A stretch of 64,000 bases of DNA from Haloplanus salinarum (GTDB lineage: Archaea > Halobacteriota > Halobacteria > Halobacteriales > Haloferacaceae): contig NZ_CP101823.1 in NCBI RefSeq assembly GCF_024498175.1, positions 1,612,001-1,676,000 of the forward strand, read 5' to 3'. The notes beneath the pieces were generated by a model, which saw only the letters and a program-made list of their open reading frames with translations, did no database searches and was not told the DNA's origin. Numbering within the stretch: position 1 is the stretch's first letter; each line of letters starts with the position of its first letter. Positions 34,419 through 43,258 of the stretch are shown here, one piece after another. A program made the position numbers and the translations under genes.

Positions 34419-34494
34419 ACCGGGGATAGCGCGGACGTGGAAAAGAAACCCGCGGTGTCCGCGCCGATCGGCCGGACGCGACGGTGTGTCCCGA

Positions 34495-34983
34495 TTACGC
34501 GGCCGCTTCGTCCGCGAACTGGTCGTCGTACTCGCCGTCGTCGATGCGCTCTTTGAACTGCCGGGGGTCGTTCCCCTCGATGGTGACACCGAGCGTGACG
34601 CAGGTGCCGACGACTTCCTTCGCGGCGTTTTTCAGATCGTAGGCGAGCAGGTCGGACTGTTTCTGCTCGGCGACCTTCTGCACCTGGTCGACGGTCAGGT
34701 CGGCGACGAAAGTCTCCTGGGGTTCGCCGCTTCCCGTCTCGAAGCCGGCCTCGTCCTTGATGAGTTCGGCCGTCGGCGGGACGCCCACCTCGATGGTGAA
34801 CGAGCCGTCGTCGTCGTAGTCGACGGTGACGGGGACTTCCATGCCGTCGAACGCGTCGGTTTCGTCGTTGATCTGCTGGACGACGGCCTGTACGTCGACC
34901 GGCGTCGGACCGAGTTCCGGCCCGAGCGGCGGGCCAGGGGTGGCCTCGCCGCCGGGAACGAGCACTTCGATAGTTCCAGCCAT
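34495..34983 (-). CDS. rpl11: 50S ribosomal protein L11
   Basis: A 162-residue L11: N-terminal Pro-rich PGGEATPGPPLGPELGPT, the region that meets GTPase factors and thiostrepton-type drugs, and the C-terminal rRNA-binding domain with DLLAYDLKNAAKEVVGTCVT and LGVTIEGNDPRQFKERI. A TATA-like GTTAAAAG (about 35011-35018) lies about 30 bases upstream, giving a nearly leaderless mRNA. It is separated from rpl1-rpl10-rpl12 by about 11.5 kb. A stop-codon-linked repeat of the M42 gene lies just upstream. Confidence 0.97.
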   Translation of the reverse strand: MAGTIEVLVPGGEATPGPPLGPELGPTPVDVQAVVQQINDETDAFDGMEVPVTVDYDDDGSFTIEVGVPPTAELIKDEAGFETGSGEPQETFVADLTVDQVQKVAEQKQSDLLAYDLKNAAKEVVGTCVTLGVTIEGNDPRQFKERIDDGEYDDQFADEAAA

Positions 34984-35047
34984 ACCGAATCAAACCCGGG
35001 GGCGACTTTTAACGGTTTTCTTTCGGTTCACGGCCGTGTCCCCCTCT

Positions 35048-35132
35048 CATACTGTTTATTGTGAGTCATTACCGGTGGTTCGCCGAGACGGTCCGGCGAA
35101 CCACCGGCAACCAGTCACAATGATCCGTATCA
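35048..35132 (-). repeat. 85-bp palindromic repeat, copy 1 (after the M42 peptidase gene)
   Basis: Read on the minus strand it starts TGATACGGATCATTG, has the hairpin arms CCGGTGGTTCGCC and GGCGAACCACCGG, and ends CACAATAAACAGTATG. It begins 8 bases after the TGA of the M42 gene (35141-35143), the only copy whose first triplet is not the gene's own stop. It fills the gap upstream of rpl11. Confidence 0.9.
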
Positions 35133-35140
35133 CGGGGCGA

Positions 35141-36211
35141 TCACACGTCGACCGCGAAGTCCTCGAGATCGTCCGCTCGCTCGGCCATCGCGCCGAGCAA
35201 CGCCCCCAGATCGCGGAGGTCCACCTCGTCGATCACCTCGACCGGCGTGTGCATGTAGCGGTTCGGCAGGCCGAGGCTCAGCGACGGCGTCCCCCCGCTC
35301 GCCGTGTAGAAGGCGTCGGCGTCGGTGCCGGTGCGGGTGCCCGTCGCCTGCAACTGGACGTCCACGTCCGCGTCGTCGGCGACCGTTCGCGCCAGGTCGA
35401 CGAGGACGGGGTGGTTGGCGCTCCCCCGCGACACGACGGGTCCCTCGCCCAGTTCGACGGGACTCCGCCGCTTCTCGGGGATGCCCGGCGAGTCGGTGGC
35501 GTGGGTCACGTCGACCGCGACCACCGCGTCCGGTGAGAGGTCGACCCCGACCATCCGCGCGCCCTGCAGGCCGACCTCCTCCTGGATCGTGCTCACGGCG
35601 TACACCGTCGCGTCGACGTCGGCCGCGGCCGCGCGCCTGAGCGCCTCGGCGGCCGCCCAGACGCCGATCCGGTTGTCGAGGCCGCGGGCCGCCACCCGCG
35701 ACCCGTGGAGCTCCTCGACCGTCGTCGAGAACGTGACCGGGTCGCCGACCGAGACCAGGTCGCGGGCCTCGTCGCCGTCGGTCGCCCCCACGTCGACGGA
35801 CTGTTCGCCGATGTCGTCGTAGCTCTCCTCGCCGGTCTCGCGGAGGTGGATCGCCGTCTGCCCGACAACGCCGGGCACGGGGTCGTCGCCGTGGACGGTC
35901 ACGTGTTGGCCCTTGGAGACGGTGCGGTCGGCGCCGCCGATGGCGCCGATGCGGACGTAGCCGTCGTCGTCGATCCGGCGGACGATGAATCCGATCTCGT
36001 CGGCGTGGCCGGCGACGGCAAAGGACGTATCGACGTCCGGATCGCCGCGGTGGATCGCCACCGCGTTGCCGTAGTCGTCGGTCCGCACCTCGTCGGCGAA
36101 CTCGTCCACGTAGTCCAGCCAGACGCGCTGCCCGCGCGTCTCGAAGCCCGAGGGACTCGGCGTCTCCAAGAGGCGGTGCAGGAACGCCCGGCGGTCCGGG
36201 TCGAGTGACAT
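35141..36211 (-). CDS. M42-family glutamyl aminopeptidase/endoglucanase-like metallopeptidase
   Basis: A 356-residue M42 peptidase. Di-metal ligands appear in order: His in AVAGHADEIGFIV, Asp in VAARGLDNRIGVW, the catalytic and ligand Glu pair in TIQEEVGLQGARM, Asp in VAVDVTHATDSPG and His in NRYMHTPVEVIDEV. M42 enzymes assemble as hollow dodecamers (TET) that trim peptides made by the proteasome. The ATG at 36211 (MSLDPDRRAFLHRLL) is chosen; a longer frame would translate part of a repeat element upstream. The 3' end is followed by repeat copy 1. Confidence 0.93.
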   Translation of the reverse strand: MSLDPDRRAFLHRLLETPSPSGFETRGQRVWLDYVDEFADEVRTDDYGNAVAIHRGDPDVDTSFAVAGHADEIGFIVRRIDDDGYVRIGAIGGADRTVSKGQHVTVHGDDPVPGVVGQTAIHLRETGEESYDDIGEQSVDVGATDGDEARDLVSVGDPVTFSTTVEELHGSRVAARGLDNRIGVWAAAEALRRAAAADVDATVYAVSTIQEEVGLQGARMVGVDLSPDAVVAVDVTHATDSPGIPEKRRSPVELGEGPVVSRGSANHPVLVDLARTVADDADVDVQLQATGTRTGTDADAFYTASGGTPSLSLGLPNRYMHTPVEVIDEVDLRDLGALLGAMAERADDLEDFAVDV

Positions 36212-36315
36212 ATCTCCCGGTACGGGGGTGCAGGCAAGAACCCAGCGATCCGGCGGCTCGGATCGTTCCTCGGCGGGCCCGTCGGGAGCGCCGCCACCGG
36301 CGACGACGCCCGTCT

Positions 36316-36400
36316 CATACTGTTTATCGTAAGTCATTACCGGTGGTTCGCCGAGACGTTCCGGCGAACCACCGGTAACCAGTTACAATAATCCGTATCA
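36316..36400 (-). repeat. 85-bp palindromic repeat, copy 2 (on the herA-like stop codon)
   Basis: On the minus strand the first triplet TGA (36398-36400) is the stop codon of the HerA-like gene. It continues TACGGATTATTGTAAC, with arms ACCGGTGGTTCGCC and GGCGAACCACCGGT and the end TTACGATAAACAGTATG. Copies 1 and 2 differ at only about seven positions, fewer than most other pairs. Confidence 0.95.
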
Positions 36401-38218
36401 GTCGCCGTGTCGGGTCACGCAGGTCGGCAGGCCCGTGAGTTCGACGGGTTCGGAGTTGTCCGGGGAGTAGACGACCATCTGCCCTTTCTCCATGTAGGGC
36501 ACCTTGTCCTCCAGCGTCGAGGGGATGTTGACGCTGCTGATCGCGTCCTCGTCGCCCAGATTGAGCACCAACTTCGTGTTCACTTGCTTGAACACCGAGT
36601 CGGCGATGTCCTGTGGGTCCTGGGTGATGAGAAAGAGGCCGAGTCGCTCCTTGCGGCCCTGCTTTGCCGCCTCGGTGAACTTCCCGATGACCTTCCGGGC
36701 CTGGACGCTCTCGGCGTCGGTCAGGAAGTTGTGTGCCTCGTCCATCCCGACGATCAGCGGCGTCTCCTTGATCCGCTCGTGGTCCGGGTCGTTCGACAGT
36801 TTCTCGTCGACCAGCAGGCTGGACACCGCGAGGACGACCAGTTCGGTCGCGCGCGAATCGGTGACGTGGTACGTGGGAACGACCGTCAGGCCACCGGGGC
36901 GGACGAGTTCGTGGACCAGATCGGTCACGGGGCGGGCGTCGCGGTCGAACACCCGGGCGAACGCGGACCCGAGCGCCCGCCGGCGGACCGCGTCGAAGGT
37001 GGCCTCGTGGATCCGCCCGGACTCGTCGAGTTCCTCCCGGAGGCCGGGGTCGTCGAGAAAGGAGGTGAAGGCGTCGTAGGTCGCTTCGTCGCCGTAGTCG
37101 CGGAAAAAGCGGTCGAGGAGGTAGTCGAGCGCCTGGTACTGGTTGTCGTTGAGACGGGCACCCGCGACCAGCCACGGCCGCCGACGGACCATCCGGAAGG
37201 GGACGGTGAAGGGAACCTGCTCGGCGCGGTGGGTGGCGCCGTCGTACGACGCCCCGTTGACTTCGGGGACGAGGGCCACGGTGTCGTCGTGGCCGCCGTG
37301 GGCCACTCCCTCACGGTCCAGTCGCCGGGCGAAGTCGTCGTCCATCGACGGGTTGTCGTCGTGCATCTGGGCGTACTCGTCCTGCGGGTCGAACTGGACC
37401 ACCGCCGTCCGCACCTCGCGGCCGTCGTCCATCGGGTACGACGAGTCGAGATACTGCCGGAGGACGTTCTTCGAGGCGTGGGTCTTCCCCGACCCCGTGC
37501 CGCCGGCGACGAGGGTGTGCCGGAAGACCAGCGGGTCGCCGTCCGCGTAGTCGTCCGTGAGTCGGTAGTCGATGGTCGGCGGCCTCGCCGCCGTCCGCAC
37601 CGTCTCGCCGCCGACCGCGAGGTGCCCGAGGAAGACGCCGTCGGCGGGGATGGCCAGCCCCGTCTTGATCTGTTCGGCGTCGGTCGCCTCGCTCACGACC
37701 GCCCCCGGCTTCGGCACCCGGTCGGTCATCCGGCGTTTCAACTCCCCGCCCTCCGAGAACAGCACCGCGACGGGATCCAGCGCCGCCACGAACTTGTAGT
37801 CGCGCTCGGCGAAGTCGTCGCGGCGCATCGCCCGCCTGGCGTGGATTTCGGTGGCGTCGTCGGCCTCGAACTCCTGGGCGTACTCGAGGGCCGTGATGCG
37901 ACAGAAGAGCGTCTCGTCGTCCGGATAGGGGACGATCACGTACTTCCCGAGGCGGACCGACTCGCGATTGTCGCTGGTGATGAAGGCCTTCAGCGCCGTG
38001 TCGTCGCCGTCTTCCGCGACGCGGAGCCCCTGGGAGACGGAGATGGAGCCGAGGCCGTGGTCGGCGCCGCTCGGCGAGACGTCGTAGGTGTCGAAGTCGT
38101 CGGCCGTCGCGTCGTCGGTCGCCCGCGACGCCTCGGCCGTCGTCGCCTCGTCGGTTGTCGCCTCGTCGTCCGGCGAGTCGCCGGGCGACACCTCCGTGAA
38201 ATCCCCGAGGTCGGACAT
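36398..38218 (-). CDS. HerA-like DNA-translocase ATPase with HAS-barrel
   Basis: A 606-residue protein. After a disordered acidic N-terminus (residues 1-50) comes a HAS-barrel-like beta domain (about 55-200) and a FtsK/HerA ATPase core with Walker A GGTGSGKTHASK near residue 242, the C-terminal Walker B LIVGMDEAHNFL and the sensor-like LGLFLITQDPQDIAD. The ATG at 38218 (MSDLGDFTEVSPG) starts the homologous region. HerA hexamers pump DNA and team with NurA nuclease in end resection. A NurA gene is 12 kb away, not adjacent. The stop codon is part of repeat copy 2. Confidence 0.88.
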   Translation of the reverse strand: MSDLGDFTEVSPGDSPDDEATTDEATTAEASRATDDATADDFDTYDVSPSGADHGLGSISVSQGLRVAEDGDDTALKAFITSDNRESVRLGKYVIVPYPDDETLFCRITALEYAQEFEADDATEIHARRAMRRDDFAERDYKFVAALDPVAVLFSEGGELKRRMTDRVPKPGAVVSEATDAEQIKTGLAIPADGVFLGHLAVGGETVRTAARPPTIDYRLTDDYADGDPLVFRHTLVAGGTGSGKTHASKNVLRQYLDSSYPMDDGREVRTAVVQFDPQDEYAQMHDDNPSMDDDFARRLDREGVAHGGHDDTVALVPEVNGASYDGATHRAEQVPFTVPFRMVRRRPWLVAGARLNDNQYQALDYLLDRFFRDYGDEATYDAFTSFLDDPGLREELDESGRIHEATFDAVRRRALGSAFARVFDRDARPVTDLVHELVRPGGLTVVPTYHVTDSRATELVVLAVSSLLVDEKLSNDPDHERIKETPLIVGMDEAHNFLTDAESVQARKVIGKFTEAAKQGRKERLGLFLITQDPQDIADSVFKQVNTKLVLNLGDEDAISSVNIPSTLEDKVPYMEKGQMVVYSPDNSEPVELTGLPTCVTRHGD

Positions 38219-38264
38219 GTCCACTACCACGGAGGTGGGGATGAAACCCCTTTCGGCGAGGGTG

Positions 38265-39428
38265 TCAGATGTCGTCGTCCGTATCCCCCGTGTCGCCGTC
38301 GTCCTCGACTGCCTCCGCCGTGCTGTCGCCCTCGAGAATCGTATCGAGGCCGCTCGTCGGCGGTTCGCACACGTACAGGAGGCCGTCGTCGGCGACGTAG
38401 AAACTGCCGTCCTCGGGGTCCTCGAACACGCGGGCGTCGAGGTCGATGGCCGTGTCGACGAGACCTTCCAGTCCGTCGACTTCGACCCGGGGACGGTCGC
38501 TGACGGTCGCGGGGAGCCGTGCGGTCGTGATCCAGTCGTCGAACTCCTCGCGAGTCGATCGGAACTGCAGTGTCGCACGCTCGGCTTCGGAGACGGCGAA
38601 CAGATCGTCGTACCGTCCGTACGCAAGGCCGGCGAGGCCAAGGAAGCCCACGATCAGCGCGGCCGGGCCACCGATCCGGTACGCCGGTCCGTACGTCCGC
38701 TGCCGGGTGAACGGTTCGGTCGTCGATCCGTCGAGCGATTCACCCTCGACGGCGCCGACCTGATAGGTGGTCCCACTGACCGAAACGGGGAGCCGGTAGT
38801 CCGCCGTCCGCGCCACGTCGTTCCCGTTGACGGTGCCCTCGAACTCGACCGTCGAGACGACGAGCATCTGAATCGTACCGGGCGTCCCGCCGAGCCGCTC
38901 CGAGATGTTCGTCATCCGGTTGTACGTCCGGTTGACGTTGCGTTCGAAGGTGAGTTCGGTCGATTCGCCCGGTTCGATGCCGGTCGTGCGCGTCGTCCCG
39001 AGTGGTTCGGTGAGCCGCCAGAACTCGATACGTTCTTCCCCGCTCTGAGTCGGCTGGGATTCGACCGCGCGGAGTATCAACGTCTGCTGGACGGTCACGT
39101 CCACGCTCCCACCGTCGGTCGCCTGGTAGCCGAACCGGAACGTCCCCTCGACGAGCGGACTGATGGAGAGGAAGTACGCGGGTCGATTCGAAAGCTCGGT
39201 GCCGACCGAATACAGCGGGTTCGGCTCCGTCACCGTTGCCCTCGTCTCGTAAGTTCCGTTGGCCTCCCACGAGGAGACCTGTCGCTGCTCGGTCGTCGTT
39301 CCGGGAGCCTCGTAGGCTGTGTACGTCGCGTACCCGCCGACCGCCATCAGTACCACGCCGACCAGGACCAAGACCGCGAACCACTCGTCCAGCAGGATCC
39401 GTCCGCGCACCCCCCACTCCCGTGACAT
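38265..39428 (-). CDS. DUF5305 membrane protein
   Basis: A 387-residue bitopic protein: a short cytosolic start, helix 1 (WFAVLVLVGVVLMAVGGYATY), a large extracellular beta-rich domain (about 45-265, including SPLVEGTFRFGYQATDGGSV), helix 2 (GGPAALIVGFLGLAGLAYG) and a cytosolic tail ending in an acidic run. This layout and T-Y-x-A-Y-E-A-P-G match DUF5305, which in haloarchaea typically sits beside a signal peptidase I gene and small secreted DUF1102 proteins, as it does here (signal peptidase 50 bases upstream). A role in processing or assembling those proteins is inferred. Confidence 0.85.
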   Translation of the reverse strand: MSREWGVRGRILLDEWFAVLVLVGVVLMAVGGYATYTAYEAPGTTTEQRQVSSWEANGTYETRATVTEPNPLYSVGTELSNRPAYFLSISPLVEGTFRFGYQATDGGSVDVTVQQTLILRAVESQPTQSGEERIEFWRLTEPLGTTRTTGIEPGESTELTFERNVNRTYNRMTNISERLGGTPGTIQMLVVSTVEFEGTVNGNDVARTADYRLPVSVSGTTYQVGAVEGESLDGSTTEPFTRQRTYGPAYRIGGPAALIVGFLGLAGLAYGRYDDLFAVSEAERATLQFRSTREEFDDWITTARLPATVSDRPRVEVDGLEGLVDTAIDLDARVFEDPEDGSFYVADDGLLYVCEPPTSGLDTILEGDSTAEAVEDDGDTGDTDDDI

Positions 39429-39478
39429 GTGGCGCTTTTTCCCGATACCCCTACAAGAATCTTGAGGAGGCGGCGGGA

Positions 39479-40636
39479 TTACCCGTACCGCCTCAACAGT
39501 CGCCGGAGGGTCGAGACGCCGTCACGGGAACGGGAGCGAGAGCGGAGCCGGCCGGAGCCGACGAGCGACATCCCGAACAAGTAAAAGGGGACGCCGATGA
39601 CGGCGTCGACGACGAAGATCGGCAGCCACGGGTGGACTCGGTAACAGGCGTCGATCACCGACGGAGGCAGAACGGCGAGGTAGCGATACTCCGAAACGTA
39701 CCGACGGTAGTACCCCGTCTCCGGGGGAGCGGACAGCGTCAGCGTCGCGTTCGCGCTCGATCGACCGGGGACGCGAAGCCGTTCGGGAGTCGTCTCGACA
39801 CCCTCGCTGGCGGGCGTCAGATAGACCACGACGGGGACGACGCCGGCGTTGGGGACGCGGTAGGTGAGGGACTCGGCGGTCCCCTGTCGGATGATCGTCG
39901 GATTCTTCGAGTCGAAGTCCGCGCTCACGACGCCGAACTCTTGGGTTCCCGCGGGAACCACCATCGACGCCGTCGCGGTGAGAACGATCAGCGCCGCGAG
40001 TCCGGCGACGATGACCCTCGACGACAGCCCCCGGTCCCGACTGCGGGATCGGCTTCGGTCGCGGTCCGTTCCGTCGGTCACGAACAGATCGAAGAGGTAC
40101 AGAAGCACCGAGAGACCGAGCAACAGGTACGTGAGTCCCTGGGTCCCGAGCAAGGATCGGCTCCCCGTCACCGACGCGAGCGTCCGCTGGGTGTCGGTGA
40201 CGGCGCTTTGGAGACCCATCACCGCCGTCCCGAGGTGTGGAATCACGACGACCGAGCCGCCGACTTGCCACGCCTTGGCGACGATTTGGGCATCCTTCAC
40301 CGGTGGCTCGTTGCCGTCCTGATCGGTGAATGGATTGGCGTCACCGCGGGTGACGTAGCCCCGCTCCGTCTCGCCGACGATCCGATGGGTCGTGAGACCA
40401 CCACCCTGGATCTGTTCGGCCCGAAAGACGATCACGTCACCCTCCTCGACGTCGCCGTCGATGGCCGTCGGGATGGCGACGAACCCATCGCCGGGGTTCA
40501 ACGTCGGCTCCATGCTCCCGGTTTCGACGAACCCGAGCAACACCGGATAGCCGAGCGCCTGTCCGGCGACGAGCGCGACGACGACGACGATGGCGAGGAC
40601 CTCCCCCGCGACCGAGAGCATGCGTCGGGGAGACAT
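39479..40636 (-). CDS. signal peptidase I, archaeal/ER type
   Basis: A 385-residue S26B protease. The N-terminal anchor helix (EVLAIVVVVALVAGQALG) is followed by the catalytic GSMEPTLNPGD with Ser41, then GDVIVFRA, TTHRIVGE with the catalytic His (replacing Lys of bacterial enzymes) and TRGDANPFTDQD with the Asp. The protein is twice the size of a housekeeping archaeal enzyme, since it adds two more membrane helices around an extracellular beta domain (about 230-345) and a C-terminal basic tail. Location within a cluster of DUF1102 genes suggests a dedicated SipW-like protease for those substrates. Confidence 0.93.
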   Translation of the reverse strand: MSPRRMLSVAGEVLAIVVVVALVAGQALGYPVLLGFVETGSMEPTLNPGDGFVAIPTAIDGDVEEGDVIVFRAEQIQGGGLTTHRIVGETERGYVTRGDANPFTDQDGNEPPVKDAQIVAKAWQVGGSVVVIPHLGTAVMGLQSAVTDTQRTLASVTGSRSLLGTQGLTYLLLGLSVLLYLFDLFVTDGTDRDRSRSRSRDRGLSSRVIVAGLAALIVLTATASMVVPAGTQEFGVVSADFDSKNPTIIRQGTAESLTYRVPNAGVVPVVVYLTPASEGVETTPERLRVPGRSSANATLTLSAPPETGYYRRYVSEYRYLAVLPPSVIDACYRVHPWLPIFVVDAVIGVPFYLFGMSLVGSGRLRSRSRSRDGVSTLRRLLRRYG

Positions 40637-40710
40637 TCGATTCACCGGACGATTACGTCGAGCCGATAAAAAACCTCTCCGCTCACCCCGTCTGCCGTCA
40701 CCGATCGCCA

Positions 40711-41574
40711 CTATCCGGTCGATCCGTCGGTATCGAACAGCTCCAGCACCAGACACACGTACGGGCCGATGAATCCGAGACAGAACCCGAGTAGATGGAC
40801 GTAGTCGTTCGGAACCGTCGCCGACCCGGTGGCACCGGCACCGAACCCGACGAACGGGAATCCGACACACAGGAGGGTCGCGACGACGAGGAGGTCGAGC
40901 CAGCCCCGCGTCGATCCCGCCGTCTCTACACCCCCAGCTCGTCGGCGGTCCGTCTCGAGAGCGTGGACGTAGTACGTTCCGAGCACCCCACAGGTCAGCG
41001 TGATTCCCAGACTCGTCGTCGAGGGGGGGAGGGCGACGACGGGTGTGATGGCGATGACGACGAAAAACACGGCCGGTGCGTGCCGGAACTCGATCCACGA
41101 GGCGAGTCTCGCCCGGGCATAGATCGGAATCAGGAGAGCGAGAAGGCCAGCGAACGCAGCGTTCACGCCCGAAAATCCGTACCCGACGGCACGGCGGGGA
41201 AGGGCGAGGTTCAACGCGGAGAGCACGGGGGGGAGTGCTAGCAGGAAGGTTCCCGTCGCGGCCCCGAACAGTCGCCGCCGACCGGCGAGTACCGCGAGCA
41301 GATACGCGACACCGGCGAACACTCCGTACCCGAGCAGATTCGAGGCGAGATGTGTGACCCGGAAGTGGACGAAGTGTGCGGCGAACGCCGTCGTGAGAGT
41401 GGGCGAAGCGTAGAGAAAGGTCAGCGAGCGGCGACTCGATTCCGGTAACAGGAAGATGCCGAGCAACGCTGCCGGGACGGCTGCGAGCGCCAGGCAGTCC
41501 CGGACCCGAACGAGGTCGACGACAACGGCGCCGAACGGCGGATCGTCGGTCGAGCGGAGCGACACGACAGTCAC
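40711..41574 (-). CDS. rhomboid-family intramembrane serine protease
   Basis: About 287 residues from a GTG (41574) that overlaps the stop of the upstream gene (GTGA). It has about seven membrane helices. The rhomboid motifs are HFRVTHLASNLLGYGVFAG (the H-x-x-x-N helix), GYGFSGVNAAFAG with the nucleophile Ser in G-F-S-G, and VHLLGFCLGFIGPY with the catalytic His and G-x-x-x-G. So the catalytic dyad is intact. It should cleave membrane-anchored proteins; coupling to the PGF/CARDB surface protein gene suggests that protein, or its neighbours, as substrate. That is inference. Confidence 0.85.
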   Translation of the reverse strand: MTVVSLRSTDDPPFGAVVVDLVRVRDCLALAAVPAALLGIFLLPESSRRSLTFLYASPTLTTAFAAHFVHFRVTHLASNLLGYGVFAGVAYLLAVLAGRRRLFGAATGTFLLALPPVLSALNLALPRRAVGYGFSGVNAAFAGLLALLIPIYARARLASWIEFRHAPAVFFVVIAITPVVALPPSTTSLGITLTCGVLGTYYVHALETDRRRAGGVETAGSTRGWLDLLVVATLLCVGFPFVGFGAGATGSATVPNDYVHLLGFCLGFIGPYVCLVLELFDTDGSTG

Positions 41575-43079
41575 CCTCCGCCGGTTCCACCGCGTCGACG
41601 GCGGATCAGTAACGCTACGAGCGAGATCGAGATGATCCCGGACAGCCACGCGATCGACGACGGGTCGAGTGTCGCGGGTTCGCTGACCGACGCGTTCGTC
41701 CGATCGGCAGGGGTCGGTGACGGAAGGGTCGAGGACTGGGTCGGCGATTCGCGTTCCGTGCCGTCCTCGTCGACCGGTGTGGCACCGGACGGGGCGTCCG
41801 TCGTCGGGGCCGCGACGACGAACGTCCCGGCGTCGACCCCGTCGACGCCCACCGCGTACCGCCCCGGCGACCGTGGCTGGACGGTGAACCGAACTCTCGC
41901 CGTCTCGCCGGGTGCCAACTCGACGGCGCGCGTGTCGATTCGCTCGCCGTCGATCGACAGACTGATGTTTCGCTCCCCGGCCGCGAGGCCGTCGTTCCGG
42001 ACAGACACCGCGACCGTCGAGGACTCGCCTGGCACGACGGTCGAGCGCTGCGGACCGGCGTCGACGATCCGAAGGTCGGGGGTTCGGACGCCCACCACGA
42101 ACGTCGAGAACCCGGGCGACTCGGCTTCGAACACCGCACGGCCGTTCTGCATGCCGACGTACCTCGCGTCGAGTGAGTGCCAGCCGCCACCGTCGCTGTG
42201 TCGGACCACGAGATGGTCGGCGGTGGTTCCTCTGGCCTCGAGATACGCCGGCGCGGCACTGAATCGGAGCGTGGCGGACTCGACCGAACCACCGTCCGTC
42301 ACTTCGACTGCCCCGAGGGCACTGATCCCGGTGTTGGCGTCCGGTCGCTCCGTCCCCTCGAGCACCCGGACATCGACCGACATCGAGCCGCCGTCGCCGG
42401 TCACGACCAACTCGTCGAGGGTGAGCGTCTCCGTCTCGATGGCGTCGACCACCAGTCGGTCCGTATCGAGCGTGACCGGCGCCCCGGCCGGCGCGTTCGT
42501 TACGGTGAACTCCCGAGCGTCGTCGCTCGGCGCGTAGGAACTGACCGAACGGTTGTCGTCCGACGTGGCGGCTCCCCCGGTGGCCTCGGCGTCGACGTCG
42601 CCCGGTTCGGCGACCCGCGCGTGGACGGTCAGGTCCTCCAACAGCCCGTCGGTGGTTCCGGTCGTGTCGACTCGCATCCCGACGGTCGTCGATCCGTTGG
42701 CCGGCAGGACGACGGCGTTGGCCTCGGACTGGATCGGCCGACCGTCCGCCCGGAGAGTGACCGACTCCGAACCGTGCGTGATCCAGATGCGTGCGAACCG
42801 CTCGCCGCCGTAGTGGACGACGAACACGTCGTCGAGAATCGTGACGGCGTCGACGCCCACACCGTCGCCCTCGAGGTTCGGATTGGCCGCGGTGAGGTCG
42901 ACGACGAGTTCGCCGTCGGCGAGGTAGGCATACCCCCCGTTCGGTCCCGACGACGGGGAGAGTGACACCTCCTCCCCGACGGGATCCGACGCTCCGGGGA
43001 AGGCGCCGGTCCCGACGGCGAAGGTGGCGGCGGACAGTATCAGAACGCCCACGGCGAGACGCGCGATGACTCGGCTCAT
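41571..43079 (-). CDS. surface protein with PGF-pre-PGF and CARDB-like domains
   Basis: A 502-residue secreted protein with a C-terminal anchor. The N-terminus LAVGVLILSAATFAVGTGAF carries a G-x-G-A-F motif like that of the DUF1102 proteins nearby. The middle (about 150-355) ends with AVFEAESPGFSTFVVGV, the hallmark of the PGF-pre-PGF domain, followed by a CARDB-like repeat (STVVPGESSTVAVSVRNDGL), a Thr/Ser/Pro-rich stalk (about 430-475), a membrane helix (AWLSGIISISLVALLI) and a basic tail RRRRGG. It would stand on the cell surface on a glycosylated stalk. The stop overlaps the rhomboid GTG. Confidence 0.8.
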   Translation of the reverse strand: MSRVIARLAVGVLILSAATFAVGTGAFPGASDPVGEEVSLSPSSGPNGGYAYLADGELVVDLTAANPNLEGDGVGVDAVTILDDVFVVHYGGERFARIWITHGSESVTLRADGRPIQSEANAVVLPANGSTTVGMRVDTTGTTDGLLEDLTVHARVAEPGDVDAEATGGAATSDDNRSVSSYAPSDDAREFTVTNAPAGAPVTLDTDRLVVDAIETETLTLDELVVTGDGGSMSVDVRVLEGTERPDANTGISALGAVEVTDGGSVESATLRFSAAPAYLEARGTTADHLVVRHSDGGGWHSLDARYVGMQNGRAVFEAESPGFSTFVVGVRTPDLRIVDAGPQRSTVVPGESSTVAVSVRNDGLAAGERNISLSIDGERIDTRAVELAPGETARVRFTVQPRSPGRYAVGVDGVDAGTFVVAAPTTDAPSGATPVDEDGTERESPTQSSTLPSPTPADRTNASVSEPATLDPSSIAWLSGIISISLVALLIRRRRGGTGGG

Positions 43080-43258
43080 CGGACGACAGCGGAACATCGA
43101 ACTCCCGACCCTTCAGTATAGGGTGTTTGAACCGGGTATCATACCGATTGAAACGGTCGCCACCGCCTCAGTTCTTGCCGCTGATAATTCGCCCGCGCGA
43201 CTTTTACGTCTTCAGGTAGACAGTTTCGCCGAGAACGACCGATCGATTTCCCCCCACG

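Noticed and set aside
36407-38503. Antisense open frame of about 700 codons over the HerA-like gene
   Set aside because: The minus strand carries Walker motifs and a HAS-barrel; the plus-strand frame shows no domain and is a codon-bias shadow.
43135-43145. GGTAT-C-ATACC palindrome as an operator
   Set aside because: An 11-base dyad in a divergent region is suggestive, but no second copy or matching regulator was found in the window.
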